Origin: Mucilaginibacter pedocola
GTDB lineage: Bacteria > Bacteroidota > Bacteroidia > Sphingobacteriales > Sphingobacteriaceae
NCBI RefSeq assembly: GCF_002013915.1
Contig: NZ_MBTF01000001.1
Span: 310,001 to 374,000 of the forward strand
Length of the DNA: 64,000 nt
Direction: 5' to 3'
Each line of letters opens with the position of its first letter. Positions within the stretch are counted from its first letter, which is position 1. A program made the translations under genes and the position numbers. This document shows, in pieces, positions 39,806 through 48,982 of the stretch. Below the pieces are notes generated by a model. It saw only the letters and a program-made list of their open reading frames with translations. It searched no databases and was not told the origin of the DNA.

Positions 39806-40462
39806 ATGAACCACCTCATAGCACCTTCAATTTTAGCTGCCGATTTTGCTAACCTGCAGCGCGATGTTGAAATGATGAATAATAGCACTGCCGACTGGAT
39901 GCACTTTGATGTGATGGACGGCATGTTTGTGCCCAATATCTCCTTCGGTTTCCCGGTTTTAAAGGCAGTTAAGCAGTATGCCACCAAGCCTATCGATGTC
40001 CATCTGATGATCGTAGACCCCGACCGCTACCTGAAAGCTTTTGCCGATGGCGGTGCTTACAGCATTACCGTGCATTACGAAGCTTGCCCGCATTTGCACC
40101 GTACTGTACAAGCCATAAAAGAGTTGGGCTGCAAAGCCGCTGTGGCTATTAACCCGCATACGCCAGCCTTATTACTGAAAGATATTATTGCCGATCTGGA
40201 TATGGTTTTGGTGATGAGCGTTAACCCGGGCTTTGGTGCCCAAAAGTTCATACCGCATAGTTATACCAAAATTGCCGAGGTGCGTGCCCTTGCAAATGAG
40301 TTTAACCCAAACCTGTTGATAGAGGTTGATGGGGGAGTAGATATTGGCAACGCTGCTAAACTGATAGCTGCAGGCGCTAATGTTTTGGTGGCCGGTAATT
40401 CGGTATTCTCGGCGCAAAACCCTACCGAAACTATTGCTGCACTTAAAAACGTAACCATTTAA
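39806..40462 (+). CDS. rpe: Ribulose-phosphate 3-epimerase
   Basis: 218 residues. It interconverts ribulose-5-phosphate and xylulose-5-phosphate in the pentose-phosphate pathway. This TIM barrel starts IAPSILAADFANLQRDVEMM, with the metal-binding and catalytic WMHFDVMDGMFVPNISFGFPV, VDVHLMIVDPDRY, VMSVNPGFGAQKFI and EVDGGVDIGNAAKLIAAGANVLVAGNSVF. All canonical His and Asp residues are visible. TATCTTTA (39793-39800), a -7-like element, ends five bases before the ATG, which may make the mRNA leaderless. Confidence 0.95.
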   Translation: MNHLIAPSILAADFANLQRDVEMMNNSTADWMHFDVMDGMFVPNISFGFPVLKAVKQYATKPIDVHLMIVDPDRYLKAFADGGAYSITVHYEACPHLHRTVQAIKELGCKAAVAINPHTPALLLKDIIADLDMVLVMSVNPGFGAQKFIPHSYTKIAEVRALANEFNPNLLIEVDGGVDIGNAAKLIAAGANVLVAGNSVFSAQNPTETIAALKNVTI

Positions 40463-40522
40463 TAACGTTGTATTCATAGGGCGGACTTGCCTTATGTCAA
40501 CTATTTTTAAAAAATGTAAAAT

Positions 40523-40556
40523 TTGTCTACAGACTTTGTAGGAATTACTAACTTCG
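40523..40556 (+). promoter_or_regulatory. serC promoter with CymR/Rrf2-like inverted repeat
   Basis: TTG (40523-40525), a 23-nt spacer and TAACTTCG (40549-40556) form a loose promoter. Inside the spacer, CTACAGACTTTGTAG (40527-40541) is an inverted repeat with arms CTACA/TGTAG around 5 bp, flanked TC..GA. It resembles Rrf2/CymR-type cysteine-regulon boxes. Confidence 0.45.
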
Positions 40557-40612
40557 GCACTTCAAAATACAAAGTTGATAATTAACACATCAGCATTTTA
40601 AACCAACATAAT

Positions 40613-41680
40613 ATGAAACACAATTTCGGTGCCGGCCCCGGCATACTACCACACGAAGTTTTAAAACAAGCTGCCGCAGCAGTTATTGATTTTAATGGAA
40701 CAGGTTTGTCACTGCTTGAGATATCGCACCGATCGCCGGAGTTTGAAGCAGTATTGAACGAAGCTGTTAAGTTGGTAAAAGAACTTTTCGAAGTTCCTGA
40801 GGGCTATTCTGTATTATTTTTACAGGGCGGCGCCAGCACTCAATTTGCATTAGCACCATTCAACTTGTTGCCTGAAGGCGGCAAGGCTGCTTATGTAGAA
40901 AGCGGCGTTTGGGCAAATAAAGCACTAAAAGAAGCTAAGTTTTTTGGCGACGTACAAGTTGTTGCAACTTCTAAAGAAGCCAACTTTACTTACATCCCTA
41001 AGGATTACGAGATCCCAGCCGATGCTGCTTACCTGCACTTAACATCAAACAATACCATTTACGGTACACAGTTACACGAGTTCCCTAAATCGCCAATACC
41101 GGTGGTTTGCGATATGTCGTCAGATATCTTCAGCCGCAAAGTAAATGTTGCCGATTTCGGTTTGATCTATGCCGGCGCACAGAAGAACATGGGCCCTGCC
41201 GGGGTTACTTTGGTAATTGTTAAAGATAGCCTGTTGGGCAAAACCGGCCGTAAAATTCCGGCTATGTTCAACTACGAAGTACAGATAGATGGCGGCTCGA
41301 TGTATAACACGCCTCCTTGCTTCGCTATCTACGTATCAATGCTTACCCTTAACTGGCTGAAAGCAAAAGGTGGTGTTGAAGCTATCGAAAAAGAGAATGC
41401 TGCTAAAGCAAAAGTACTTTACGAAGAAATTGAGCGTAATCCGCTGTTCAAAGCTGTTGCTGTGCCAGAAGACCGCTCGCACATGAACGTTTGCTTTGTT
41501 GCCGAAAACCCTGAGCACGAAAAACCATTCCTGAAACTGTGCGACGAAAAAGGCATCGTAGGCTTGAAAGGCCACCGCAGCGTAGGTGGTTTCCGCGCTT
41601 CAATTTACAACGCATTGCCTATCACCAGTGTTTACGTGCTGATAGACGCTATGCGCGAGTTTGCTGAGAAAAATAAATAA
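40613..41680 (+). CDS. serC: Phosphoserine aminotransferase
   Basis: 355 residues. It converts 3-phosphohydroxypyruvate to phosphoserine, and may also serve pyridoxal synthesis. The start HNFGAGPGILP, the PLP pocket FLQGGASTQFALAPFNLL, the Schiff-base Lys in YAGAQKNMGPAG (about residue 199) and GHRSVGGFRASIYNALP match the family. The length is typical. It is followed by serA after 90 bp, which hold a hairpin repeat. Codon use in serC and serA looks more biased than the neighbours, as in highly expressed genes. Confidence 0.95.
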   Translation: MKHNFGAGPGILPHEVLKQAAAAVIDFNGTGLSLLEISHRSPEFEAVLNEAVKLVKELFEVPEGYSVLFLQGGASTQFALAPFNLLPEGGKAAYVESGVWANKALKEAKFFGDVQVVATSKEANFTYIPKDYEIPADAAYLHLTSNNTIYGTQLHEFPKSPIPVVCDMSSDIFSRKVNVADFGLIYAGAQKNMGPAGVTLVIVKDSLLGKTGRKIPAMFNYEVQIDGGSMYNTPPCFAIYVSMLTLNWLKAKGGVEAIEKENAAKAKVLYEEIERNPLFKAVAVPEDRSHMNVCFVAENPEHEKPFLKLCDEKGIVGLKGHRSVGGFRASIYNALPITSVYVLIDAMREFAEKNK

Positions 41681-41687
41681 TTGTAAA

Positions 41688-41750
41688 TGGTTGATTAAGT
41701 GAGTGGTGAGTGGTTAATGTCCGCTTTAAAACTATTCACTTAATCAACCA
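41688..41750. repeat. Hairpin repeat between serC and serA
   Basis: TGGTTGATTAAGTGA (41688-41702) and TCACTTAATCAACCA (41736-41750) are perfect 15-bp arms with a 33-bp centre that contains further GTGAGTGGTTAA words. The words match a family of AATCAACTTAATC-type repeats. Confidence 0.72.
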
Positions 41751-41770
41751 CTTAACCTAATTAACCAACA

Positions 41771-42721
41771 ATGATCAAAATATTAGCCAATGACGGCATC
41801 GACCCGATAGGCAAAAAAATGTTAGAAGACGCGGGCTTTTTTGTTGATACCAACAACATTCCGCAAGACGAATTACCTGCACGTTTAGGCGAGTACGACG
41901 CTATAACCGTTCGTAGCGCTACCAAAGTACGCAAAGCCCTTATCGACGCTGTACCAAGCCTTAAACTGATAGGTCGCGGCGGTGTGGGTGTTGACAACAT
42001 CGACGTAGATTACGCAAAAGAAAAAGGCATTGGCGTGTACAACACCCCGGCCTCTTCTTCTTTATCAGTTGCCGAGTTAGTGTTCGCGCACCTGTTTGGT
42101 GGCGTACGTTTCCTGGCCGATAGCAACCGCAAAATGCCGGTAGAAGGTACCACCAAATTCAACGACCTGAAAAAAGCTTATGCAAAAGGCATCGAGTTGC
42201 GCGGCAAAACTTTAGGTATCCTTGGCTTTGGCCGTATAGGCCGCGAGGTAGCTAAAATAGCTATCGGTGTAGGTATGGATGTATTAGCGTTCGACGTATT
42301 CCCTTTCAACCCAGAGGTTGAAGTAGTATTAGGCGGTGGCTTTGTTGCTAAAGTAACCGTTAAAGCCGCTACTAAAGAAGAAATTATTGCTAACGCAGAT
42401 TTCATTTCGTTACACACTCCATTTGTTGACAAACCTTTAATTGGTGCCGAAGAATTTGCCGCAATGAAAAAAGGCGTGGGCCTGGTGAACTGCTCACGCG
42501 GTGGTTTGATCAACGAAACTGACCTCATCGCTGCTTTGGATAGCGGTAAAGTAGCCTTTGCAGCACTGGATGTTTTCGACAACGAACCAACTCCACGTGC
42601 CGACATCTTAGCTCATCCAAAAATTTCGCTTACCCCGCACATCGGTGCCGCCACCAACGAAGCGCAGGAGCGTATAGGCGTTGAATTGGCAAGCTTAATT
42701 ATTCAGCATTTTAAAGGATAA
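41771..42721 (+). CDS. serA: D-3-phosphoglycerate dehydrogenase, short form
   Basis: 316 residues. It oxidises 3-phosphoglycerate with NAD in serine synthesis. The 2-hydroxyacid dehydrogenase fold has an NAD-binding GFGRIGREVAK (about 155-165), the catalytic Arg in NCSRGGLINE, a Glu in DNEPT and a His in HIGAATNEAQERIG. There is no C-terminal ACT domain, so serine feedback would not act through ACT as in E. coli. With serC it forms a serine pathway unit; the third enzyme, SerB, is not here. A strong terminator follows. Confidence 0.92.
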   Translation: MIKILANDGIDPIGKKMLEDAGFFVDTNNIPQDELPARLGEYDAITVRSATKVRKALIDAVPSLKLIGRGGVGVDNIDVDYAKEKGIGVYNTPASSSLSVAELVFAHLFGGVRFLADSNRKMPVEGTTKFNDLKKAYAKGIELRGKTLGILGFGRIGREVAKIAIGVGMDVLAFDVFPFNPEVEVVLGGGFVAKVTVKAATKEEIIANADFISLHTPFVDKPLIGAEEFAAMKKGVGLVNCSRGGLINETDLIAALDSGKVAFAALDVFDNEPTPRADILAHPKISLTPHIGAATNEAQERIGVELASLIIQHFKG

Positions 42722-42742
42722 TTCCTTTTTTGATATTAGCAG

Positions 42743-42780
42743 AACGAGCCCTTTACTGATGAAGTGAAGGGCTCGTTTTT
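42743..42780 (+). terminator. Intrinsic terminator after serA
   Basis: AACGAGCCCTT (42743-42753) pairs perfectly with AAGGGCTCGTT (42767-42777) across a 13-nt loop and ends in a T5 run. Confidence 0.92.
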
Positions 42781-42817
42781 GGTAGAATACTTACAATTAA
42801 TTCATCATAAAGCATAT

Positions 42818-43573
42818 TTAGGGTGACATTTTCTTATCTATTTTGAATTGCACGGCATTATCAATTACGTGTGTTAAGGTTGGAGCATTCTTATAAATTA
42901 AATGATTTTGAAATTGAAAGTCAACTCCAACTTTCTTCCATAATAATTTTCGGTCTACTTCCGTTATTCCTTCGTGACAGAGATTACATAAAGTAATAAG
43001 ATTCGACGGCTCCGTTATTCCTCCTTCTTCCCATGGCTTAATATGATGGACTTCAAGTGTTAAATATCGCTCATCATCTGGGGATTTTCCGCAAACGCGG
43101 CAGCATAAACCATCCCTGGTCATAATCTCCATTCTTAGTTTACCTTTTGCGAACCTTGCCAACTGAGGCTTTGCAACGATATTATAATCTATAATTCCAT
43201 GACTGTATGATTGGATAATTATTTTAGGTGCGAGTATTTCACTCCAATTTTCTTTCATAACGTCATCTTCAATTAGAAAGTGACCTCCAATATATAAAGA
43301 AGCTGTCAATTCTTTTTTATTGTCAATAATAGCAACCTGTTCCCCTGCACCTTTAAAATTACGCCTAATAATCTCTGGATCAACAGAACAGATTCTTCTC
43401 TCACTAAAACTTATGTTAGGTTTTATATCTTCACGATATCTAATCCAAAGGCTGAAAAACGCAGCATAGGTAATATCTTCTGATTGAGGCTTTACAGAAA
43501 CAAAATAATATTCTCTACCATGAGCTTTTTTGTCAAATGCTGAAATATATAGTTCTAAAAATTCGTTTGTCAC
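42818..43573 (-). CDS. HNH endonuclease
   Basis: 251 residues. The C-terminal HNH domain (about 155-205) reads CRVCGKSP...LEVHHIKPWEEGG...NLITLCNLCHEG: two CxxC zinc pairs and the His-His-Asn catalytic residues of the ββα-metal fold. The first 150 residues are unassigned, with a basic stretch KPQLARFAKGKLRMEIMTRDGLC before the domain. Codon use is visibly AT-rich compared with the flanking genes. It is probably co-transcribed with the HTH gene 9 bp upstream. A phage- or island-derived nuclease is likely; a restriction or defence role cannot be excluded. Confidence 0.8.
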   Translation of the reverse strand: MTNEFLELYISAFDKKAHGREYYFVSVKPQSEDITYAAFFSLWIRYREDIKPNISFSERRICSVDPEIIRRNFKGAGEQVAIIDNKKELTASLYIGGHFLIEDDVMKENWSEILAPKIIIQSYSHGIIDYNIVAKPQLARFAKGKLRMEIMTRDGLCCRVCGKSPDDERYLTLEVHHIKPWEEGGITEPSNLITLCNLCHEGITEVDRKLLWKKVGVDFQFQNHLIYKNAPTLTHVIDNAVQFKIDKKMSP

Positions 43574-43582
43574 TATTTGGTG

Positions 43583-43876
43583 TTAAATTAATGGGTTTTC
43601 GTTAGAATATTTTATACACTTTTCAAGTTTCACTGCTGCATCGGTAAGCTTGGCGATATCTGAAGCTGTCATGCTTTTGTTAGCCAGCGCATCTGTAATT
43701 CGCCGTTGAATTTCTATACGTTGCTCAATATACCAAACAGAAGGTAGCGTTTTTTTCCAAACACCAGCAGTTTTTTCAGTTATGCCAATAATCAATGCGG
43801 CCTCTTTCTGCGTTTTGCCTGAACTCAACAACAACGCAAACTGGCGGCGCTGTTCAAGTGTTTTACTGTTTCCCAT
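43583..43876 (-). CDS. Small HTH protein, terminase-small-subunit-like
   Basis: 97 residues. An HTH sits at about 12-37 (FALLLSSGKTQKEAALIIGITEKTAGVWKK), then helices (IEQRIEIQRRITDALANKSMTASDIAKLTDAAVKLEKCI). The combination of TQKEAA HTH and a following helical tail matches the small HTH proteins annotated as phage terminase small subunits or mobile-element regulators in Bacteroidota. The HNH gene follows 9 bp later; the pairing of terminase small subunit and HNH is common in phages. No large terminase or capsid genes are nearby, so it is a remnant or an independent cargo. AT-rich. Confidence 0.65.
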   Translation of the reverse strand: MGNSKTLEQRRQFALLLSSGKTQKEAALIIGITEKTAGVWKKTLPSVWYIEQRIEIQRRITDALANKSMTASDIAKLTDAAVKLEKCIKYSNENPLI

Positions 43877-44012
43877 AAACTAATGTAATAACAATCCTGC
43901 AACAGTTTAGTTGCTTTATTATTTGTCCACAGTTATCTTAGAGCACATAAGGACTTGCAATTAGACAGAGCCGCACGGCGAATAGTATGAAAAGATTAAT
44001 CTTTTGCCGCTA

Positions 44013-46826
44013 CTACTGCCCATTCACTTCCAATCCCCAATCTTTCCCCTTATCCACAGCAGGCACCCCTTTGCTCATCCAAACAGGCATGGGGTCGCCT
44101 TTTAGGTAATGGCCGAAGAACTGCGCTTCGCGGATGCTGATGTCTTTGCGGTTTTGGCGTTTTACCAGGTTGTGTGCCTCGTCGTTGTATTGCAGCAGCC
44201 AAACCGGTTTGTTCAGTCGGCGCAGGGCGGTAAACATTTCTATACCCTGGTACCATGGTACGGCACCGTCGGCATCGTTACTCATTACCACTACAGGCGT
44301 TTGTACTTTCGGGAACTGGAATAGCGGGGAGTTCTCAATGTAGAGTTCCGGCTTTTCCCATAGCGTGGCGCCAATACGGCTTTGTGTTTTCTCGTACTGA
44401 AACTGGCGGTTCACGCCGCTTTCCCAGCGAATGCCGCCGTAGGCCGAGGTCATATTGGCAACGGGTGCACCTGCCCATGCTGCTGCGTACATGTTGGTTT
44501 GGGTAATGAGGTAGGCCACCTGGTAGCCGCCCCAGCTTTGCCCTTGTATGCCTATGTGCGCACCATCAACCCAAGGGTTCTTCTTCAAAGCTTCCACACC
44601 CGAGTTTACAAACTCTACCGCCGAAGCACCCGGATGCCCTTTGATGTAGCTGATATCCGGAGCGAAAACCAAATACCCATTACTCACGAACAACGAGATA
44701 GGCAGGCGCGATGGGGTAGGTGCCGGTGGAACGTAAGCATACAGCCCATCGCTCAGTTTCTCGTAGAAGTAAGCTATCATGGGATATTTCTTATTCGGGT
44801 CGAAGTCCTCGGGTTTGTAAAGGATGCCTTTTGATTTGTAGCCTCTCGGCGTTGTCCATTGCACCAGTTCGGCGGTGCCCCAGTTATATTCGGCCTGCTG
44901 CAGGTTTATGCTGCTTAGCTTGGTCTCCTTTTTCAAGTCGGCAGAAATGTACAGATCAGGCGATTGTGTGTAGCTCGATTTGGTATAGACGAAAGCCTCT
45001 GCATTTTTTGCCTTCAATAGGCCGCTATAGCTCATTGGTGCTACCACAACCTTCAGCGGGTCGCCATCTGTACCCAGGGTTTTGGTGTAATAACCCCATT
45101 GTTTGTTTTCGTCGTTTTGTGCTATCAGCCAAAGCTTCTTCTTAGGGTCTATAAATTTATCCTCAGGGTCGGTGGCATTATAGCGAAACTCTATTTTATT
45201 TTGCCTGCCATAGCGGTTAGTAAAGTTGGTGGCTCGGCCGGTTCCCGGATCAATGGCCCAGATGTCGTAGCGGTCGTATATCAGGACTGTTTTATCGTCT
45301 TTTTCCCAACCGCCCAGGCCATAAGCGCCCGGGTCATCGGGTACATCGTTTAGCTCATCGCCCAATTTTACACCCAGCGAGGCGGTCAGGTTCAGCTTTT
45401 TGCCTGTGGTAATGGCATAACAGTACCAGTTCTGGGTCTTCGCATCGAACCACACCACGTAGTTACCACCCGGCGAAATACGGTAGCTGGCTTTAGCGCG
45501 GGCATTGATGCGCTGGCGTTCGCCTGTTTTTACATTGATCAGGAAAGCTTCCTGCTGGCCGCCGCCTTCCCACTGGGTTTGTATGCGTGCGCCGGTATCG
45601 CTCAGTCCCAAAACATAGCCGCCATCGTTATTATCGGGCACCATTACTTCGCGGATGTTCTCGTCGCCCAGTTGTATAACTTTCTCTTCGGCGTACGACG
45701 GACGCACTACAGCGAGGTAGCTGCGCTTAAGCTCGCGCTGCAGGTTTTTTAGCTGGTAGGGTTGCAGGTAATCGTCCTGGTAATTCCATATATCGAGTTT
45801 GGCGTGTTCAAATTCCACCAGCGTGGTATCCGCAGGTTTGGGGATAGGGGCGGTGCCGAAGAACAGGTTGTTGCCATTCTTGCTGAAGTAAACGCGCCCG
45901 TCGCCGCTGGCGGCCCAATGGCGGCGCATACCCGCTGTGCCCTCTGCGGCAAGTACTATGGCGCTGTCTTTATCTGTATTATAGTAATAAAGCTTAAAAG
46001 GTTTCACCAGGGCTTTCTCGGGGTTCTTCTCGGCCGTGAAGGCCAGTTGCTTTCCCGCATCATCAAACGTAAGGTTGCGGTAATTGCCACGCCCGGTACT
46101 CACGGCTTTTAGGCTATCCTTTTCAATATCATAAACGAACAAGCCCGAAACCACGTTCTTCGACTTCTTTGGAGCCGTTACCGAGAAGGCCAGCAGTTTG
46201 CCGTTCTTACTCAATATGTAATCGCTCACGTTTTTAAACGTGCGCTGCTTACCGTTCGTTAATTGCTTAAGTGTAAGTTCGGCACCTTCTTTTACAGGTG
46301 GAGCTATTGTATTGGCAACTGCTTTTTTAGAAGTATCACCCGCTGCCGGTGTTTTTACACTATCAGCAGGGGAGAGGTAAGCAATTACCGAAGCCTTTTC
46401 TGCGATTTTGAACGACCGCACGGCCGGCACTTTCTCCACTGCTTTGCGGGCAAGCGTAACGATACCTAAAGTATCTTTAGGAAACTCCGCCGGCTTTTTC
46501 TTTTTAATTTTTGCCTGGCGGATGTCTTTATAAAATGGGCGTATCAGCATCACGGCATATTTTGAATCTGAAGTGAGCCTTGCCGTATCTGCCCGCGGGA
46601 TGGTGAAGGGGCTTTTATTCTTCGCATCGGTAATTACTAGGTCTGCATCGCCTTCCTGCGGTTTTACTACGTAAAGCACCCATTTGCCATCGTTACTGAT
46701 GCTTTGGTTGGCTATGTTCTGCCACCCATCGTAAACCGATTGATCGAGCGGTTTTTTGGATGTTTTTTGAGCGAATGCGGTAGAAAATGAAAACAGGAAT
46801 ATTGTCGGCAGCAGTAATTTTTTCAT
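44013..46826 (-). CDS. Exported S9 prolyl-oligopeptidase-family peptidase
   Basis: 937 residues. The signal is [16 protein letters not shown], followed by a beta-propeller-like region (about 30-640, with repeated WD-type blades and Lys-rich insertions) and a C-terminal alpha/beta hydrolase. The nucleophile is in GQSWGG (near residue 760), the Asp in [10 protein letters not shown] and the His in [11 protein letters not shown], a complete triad. It cleaves short peptides in the periplasm and may feed amino acids to the cell. It is longer than most S9 proteins because of the Lys/Ala-rich N-terminal insert. Transcribed alone. Confidence 0.9.
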   Translation of the reverse strand: MKKLLLPTIFLFSFSTAFAQKTSKKPLDQSVYDGWQNIANQSISNDGKWVLYVVKPQEGDADLVITDAKNKSPFTIPRADTARLTSDSKYAVMLIRPFYKDIRQAKIKKKKPAEFPKDTLGIVTLARKAVEKVPAVRSFKIAEKASVIAYLSPADSVKTPAAGDTSKKAVANTIAPPVKEGAELTLKQLTNGKQRTFKNVSDYILSKNGKLLAFSVTAPKKSKNVVSGLFVYDIEKDSLKAVSTGRGNYRNLTFDDAGKQLAFTAEKNPEKALVKPFKLYYYNTDKDSAIVLAAEGTAGMRRHWAASGDGRVYFSKNGNNLFFGTAPIPKPADTTLVEFEHAKLDIWNYQDDYLQPYQLKNLQRELKRSYLAVVRPSYAEEKVIQLGDENIREVMVPDNNDGGYVLGLSDTGARIQTQWEGGGQQEAFLINVKTGERQRINARAKASYRISPGGNYVVWFDAKTQNWYCYAITTGKKLNLTASLGVKLGDELNDVPDDPGAYGLGGWEKDDKTVLIYDRYDIWAIDPGTGRATNFTNRYGRQNKIEFRYNATDPEDKFIDPKKKLWLIAQNDENKQWGYYTKTLGTDGDPLKVVVAPMSYSGLLKAKNAEAFVYTKSSYTQSPDLYISADLKKETKLSSINLQQAEYNWGTAELVQWTTPRGYKSKGILYKPEDFDPNKKYPMIAYFYEKLSDGLYAYVPPAPTPSRLPISLFVSNGYLVFAPDISYIKGHPGASAVEFVNSGVEALKKNPWVDGAHIGIQGQSWGGYQVAYLITQTNMYAAAWAGAPVANMTSAYGGIRWESGVNRQFQYEKTQSRIGATLWEKPELYIENSPLFQFPKVQTPVVVMSNDADGAVPWYQGIEMFTALRRLNKPVWLLQYNDEAHNLVKRQNRKDISIREAQFFGHYLKGDPMPVWMSKGVPAVDKGKDWGLEVNGQ

Positions 46827-46969
46827 AGCGGGGTGGTAAACCTTAAAGATGCTAAAATTTGCTGCCGATAAGGGTTTGAAATGAAAAAGTTACAGGATAA
46901 TTAAACTGCGTAGGGCTTTGCAACATTATAATATCTATCTTTATTCGCTTTAATTTTTAATTAAATTTC

Positions 46970-48535
46970 ATGACTGATAATTCGTCCTCACAACGTTATG
47001 CCATGCACTTGCAAGGCGGCGGCGAGATGGGGAAATTGATACGCGAATTTGACTGGGCATCAACCTCTTTAGGTAGCCCCGACAAATGGCCGCAAAGCCT
47101 TTTAACTACCGTTAGCACAATTCTTAGGTCTAAATTCCCCATGTTTTTATGGTGGGGCCCCGAACTTATACAATTTTATAACGATGCTTACCGCCCAAGC
47201 CTGGGTGTGAACGGCAAGCACCCTACAGCGCTTGGGCAGGCCGGTGCCAAATGCTGGCCCGAGATATGGCCGGTTATTGGCCCTGTGGTTACCGGGATAA
47301 TGGAGGGCGGCGAAAGTACCTGGGAGCAGGACAGCCTGGTGCCTATTTACCGCAACAACCGCATTGAGGAATGCTATTGGACCTTTAGTTACAGCCCTGT
47401 GATTGGCGAAGATGGCACACCGGCGGGCGTACTTTCGATATGCTTTGAAACTACAGACAAGGTACAAAGCCACAAGCAGGTTATAGATGCTAAAAAGGAA
47501 CTGGAGTTTGCGGTAGAGGCCGGCGAACTGGCCACCTGGGACCTTAACCCCCGCACTAACCGCTTTGTGGGCAATGCGCGCATAAAAGAATGGTTCGGGC
47601 TGGATGCCCACGAGGAAATTGAATTGCCCCTTGCCATAAACGTAATGGCCGAGGAAGACCGCGAGCGTGTAAACAATGCGATAGCCCAGGCTCTAAAGAG
47701 AGGCTCGGACGGGAATTATAATGCCGAATATGCCATCATCAACCCGAAAACAAACGTGCGCCGCAGGGTAAAGGCTATTGGCAAGGCCGTATTCGATGAC
47801 GAGGGTAATGCCTTGCGCCTGAGCGGTACCTTGCAGGATATTACTGAAGAGCACGGGCTGCAGCAACGTAAGGATGAGTTTATCAGCGTGGCCAGCCACG
47901 AGTTGAAAACGCCTATTACCTCGCTAAATGCGTCGATGCAAATATTGCAGAAGCTGATAAAGACCGAGGAGGTTAGCGATAAAATAAAGCTGTTTGTAGG
48001 GAAGGCCGGCAATAACCTTAGCAAACTGGTGCACTTGCTCGACGACCTGCTGAATGTGACCAAACTGCAGCAGGGCCAACTGGCGCTCAACAAAACCCGC
48101 TTTAACCTGGGCGACCTGATAACCGACAGTTGCGAACACCTCAGCCAAACCGACGACCATAAAATAAATATCAGCGGCGAGCAAGACGTAATGGTTTATG
48201 CCGATTACCGCCGTATAGACCAGGTGCTGGTGAACCTGGTGAACAATGCCATAAAATATTCGCCACAGGCCAACGAGGTGGATGTTACCTTTGGCCGCGA
48301 AAATGGTAAGGCCGTAGTACACATTCAGGATTATGGCATTGGCATCCATCCCGAAAAACTACCGCATTTGTTTGATAGGTATTACCGTGTTGATGGTTTG
48401 GGGCACCAGTTTTCGGGCCTGGGCTTAGGCTTATACATCAGTGCCGAAATTATCCAGCGCCATGATGGGGAGATAAGCGTAGAGAGTGAGCGGGGTAGCG
48501 GTAGTATATTTACGTTTACGCTTCCGCTGGATTAA
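46970..48535 (+). CDS. PAS-domain sensor histidine kinase
   Basis: 521 residues, soluble. An N-terminal PAS-like domain (about 25-160) carries the pattern DWASTSLGSPDKWPQSLLTTVSTILRSKFPMFLWWGPELIQFYNDAY; a second PAS/PAC region is at about 165-290, then HisKA with SVASHELKTPITSLNASMQIL (phospho-acceptor His near 306) and HATPase_c (NLVNNAIKYSP, IQDYGIGIHPEKL, GLGLGLYIS). It has the full residues for kinase activity and no transmembrane region. No cognate response regulator is adjacent. The sensed signal is unknown; this PAS type is common in light- or redox-linked kinases. Confidence 0.86.
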   Translation: MTDNSSSQRYAMHLQGGGEMGKLIREFDWASTSLGSPDKWPQSLLTTVSTILRSKFPMFLWWGPELIQFYNDAYRPSLGVNGKHPTALGQAGAKCWPEIWPVIGPVVTGIMEGGESTWEQDSLVPIYRNNRIEECYWTFSYSPVIGEDGTPAGVLSICFETTDKVQSHKQVIDAKKELEFAVEAGELATWDLNPRTNRFVGNARIKEWFGLDAHEEIELPLAINVMAEEDRERVNNAIAQALKRGSDGNYNAEYAIINPKTNVRRRVKAIGKAVFDDEGNALRLSGTLQDITEEHGLQQRKDEFISVASHELKTPITSLNASMQILQKLIKTEEVSDKIKLFVGKAGNNLSKLVHLLDDLLNVTKLQQGQLALNKTRFNLGDLITDSCEHLSQTDDHKINISGEQDVMVYADYRRIDQVLVNLVNNAIKYSPQANEVDVTFGRENGKAVVHIQDYGIGIHPEKLPHLFDRYYRVDGLGHQFSGLGLGLYISAEIIQRHDGEISVESERGSGSIFTFTLPLD

Positions 48536-48562
48536 GGCCTTTTTGTTTAAAAAATATTTAGA

Positions 48563-48916
48563 TCACATAGGGCTGAACAGCGCTAATAATATAAATGCCA
48601 GCATTATCAACAGGCATATTTGTATAAACAAAAGGGCGGCAAAGTAGTACCAGCGGTATTTATTAGCAGGCTCTTTACTGCGCATACTTTTGATGATATA
48701 AATTAACCCAACCGGTACAGCAATGAATACTACCAGCCCCAATAAGGAGATAAGTATGTTGCGCGCCGTTTCGGCTGCATCTGTATCTGGTAGATAAGTA
48801 AATACCACCGACAGAAGCATTATTGCCACAAAGCTATAGGAACCAATATGGTAAAAACGCCTTCCCCTGTTATACAATGGGGTGGTGTGGTTATCTAAAG
48901 TGCCCTTTTCTTGCAT
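48563..48916 (-). CDS. Hypothetical membrane protein, three TM helices
   Basis: 117 residues. Three hydrophobic segments: HIGSYSFVAIMLLSVVFTYL (about 23-42), ILISLLGLVVFIAVPVGLIYII (about 54-75) and YYFAALLFIQICLLIMLAFILLALF (about 89-113). They are separated by a charged loop (KSMRSKEPANKYR). No domain is recognised. It is divergent from the CDF transporter, with 66 bp between the starts. The frame and codon use support a real gene. Confidence 0.62.
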   Translation of the reverse strand: MQEKGTLDNHTTPLYNRGRRFYHIGSYSFVAIMLLSVVFTYLPDTDAAETARNILISLLGLVVFIAVPVGLIYIIKSMRSKEPANKYRWYYFAALLFIQICLLIMLAFILLALFSPM

Positions 48917-48982
48917 GGGGCTAATATATAATTTTTAATTCCCTCCAAACAAACCGCTGCTTAGCTTATTATAGGCTATAGC

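Noticed and set aside
41771..42721. serA as a truncated gene because of its short length
   Set aside because: The catalytic domain is complete with intact stop and terminator; ACT-less forms are a normal short class.
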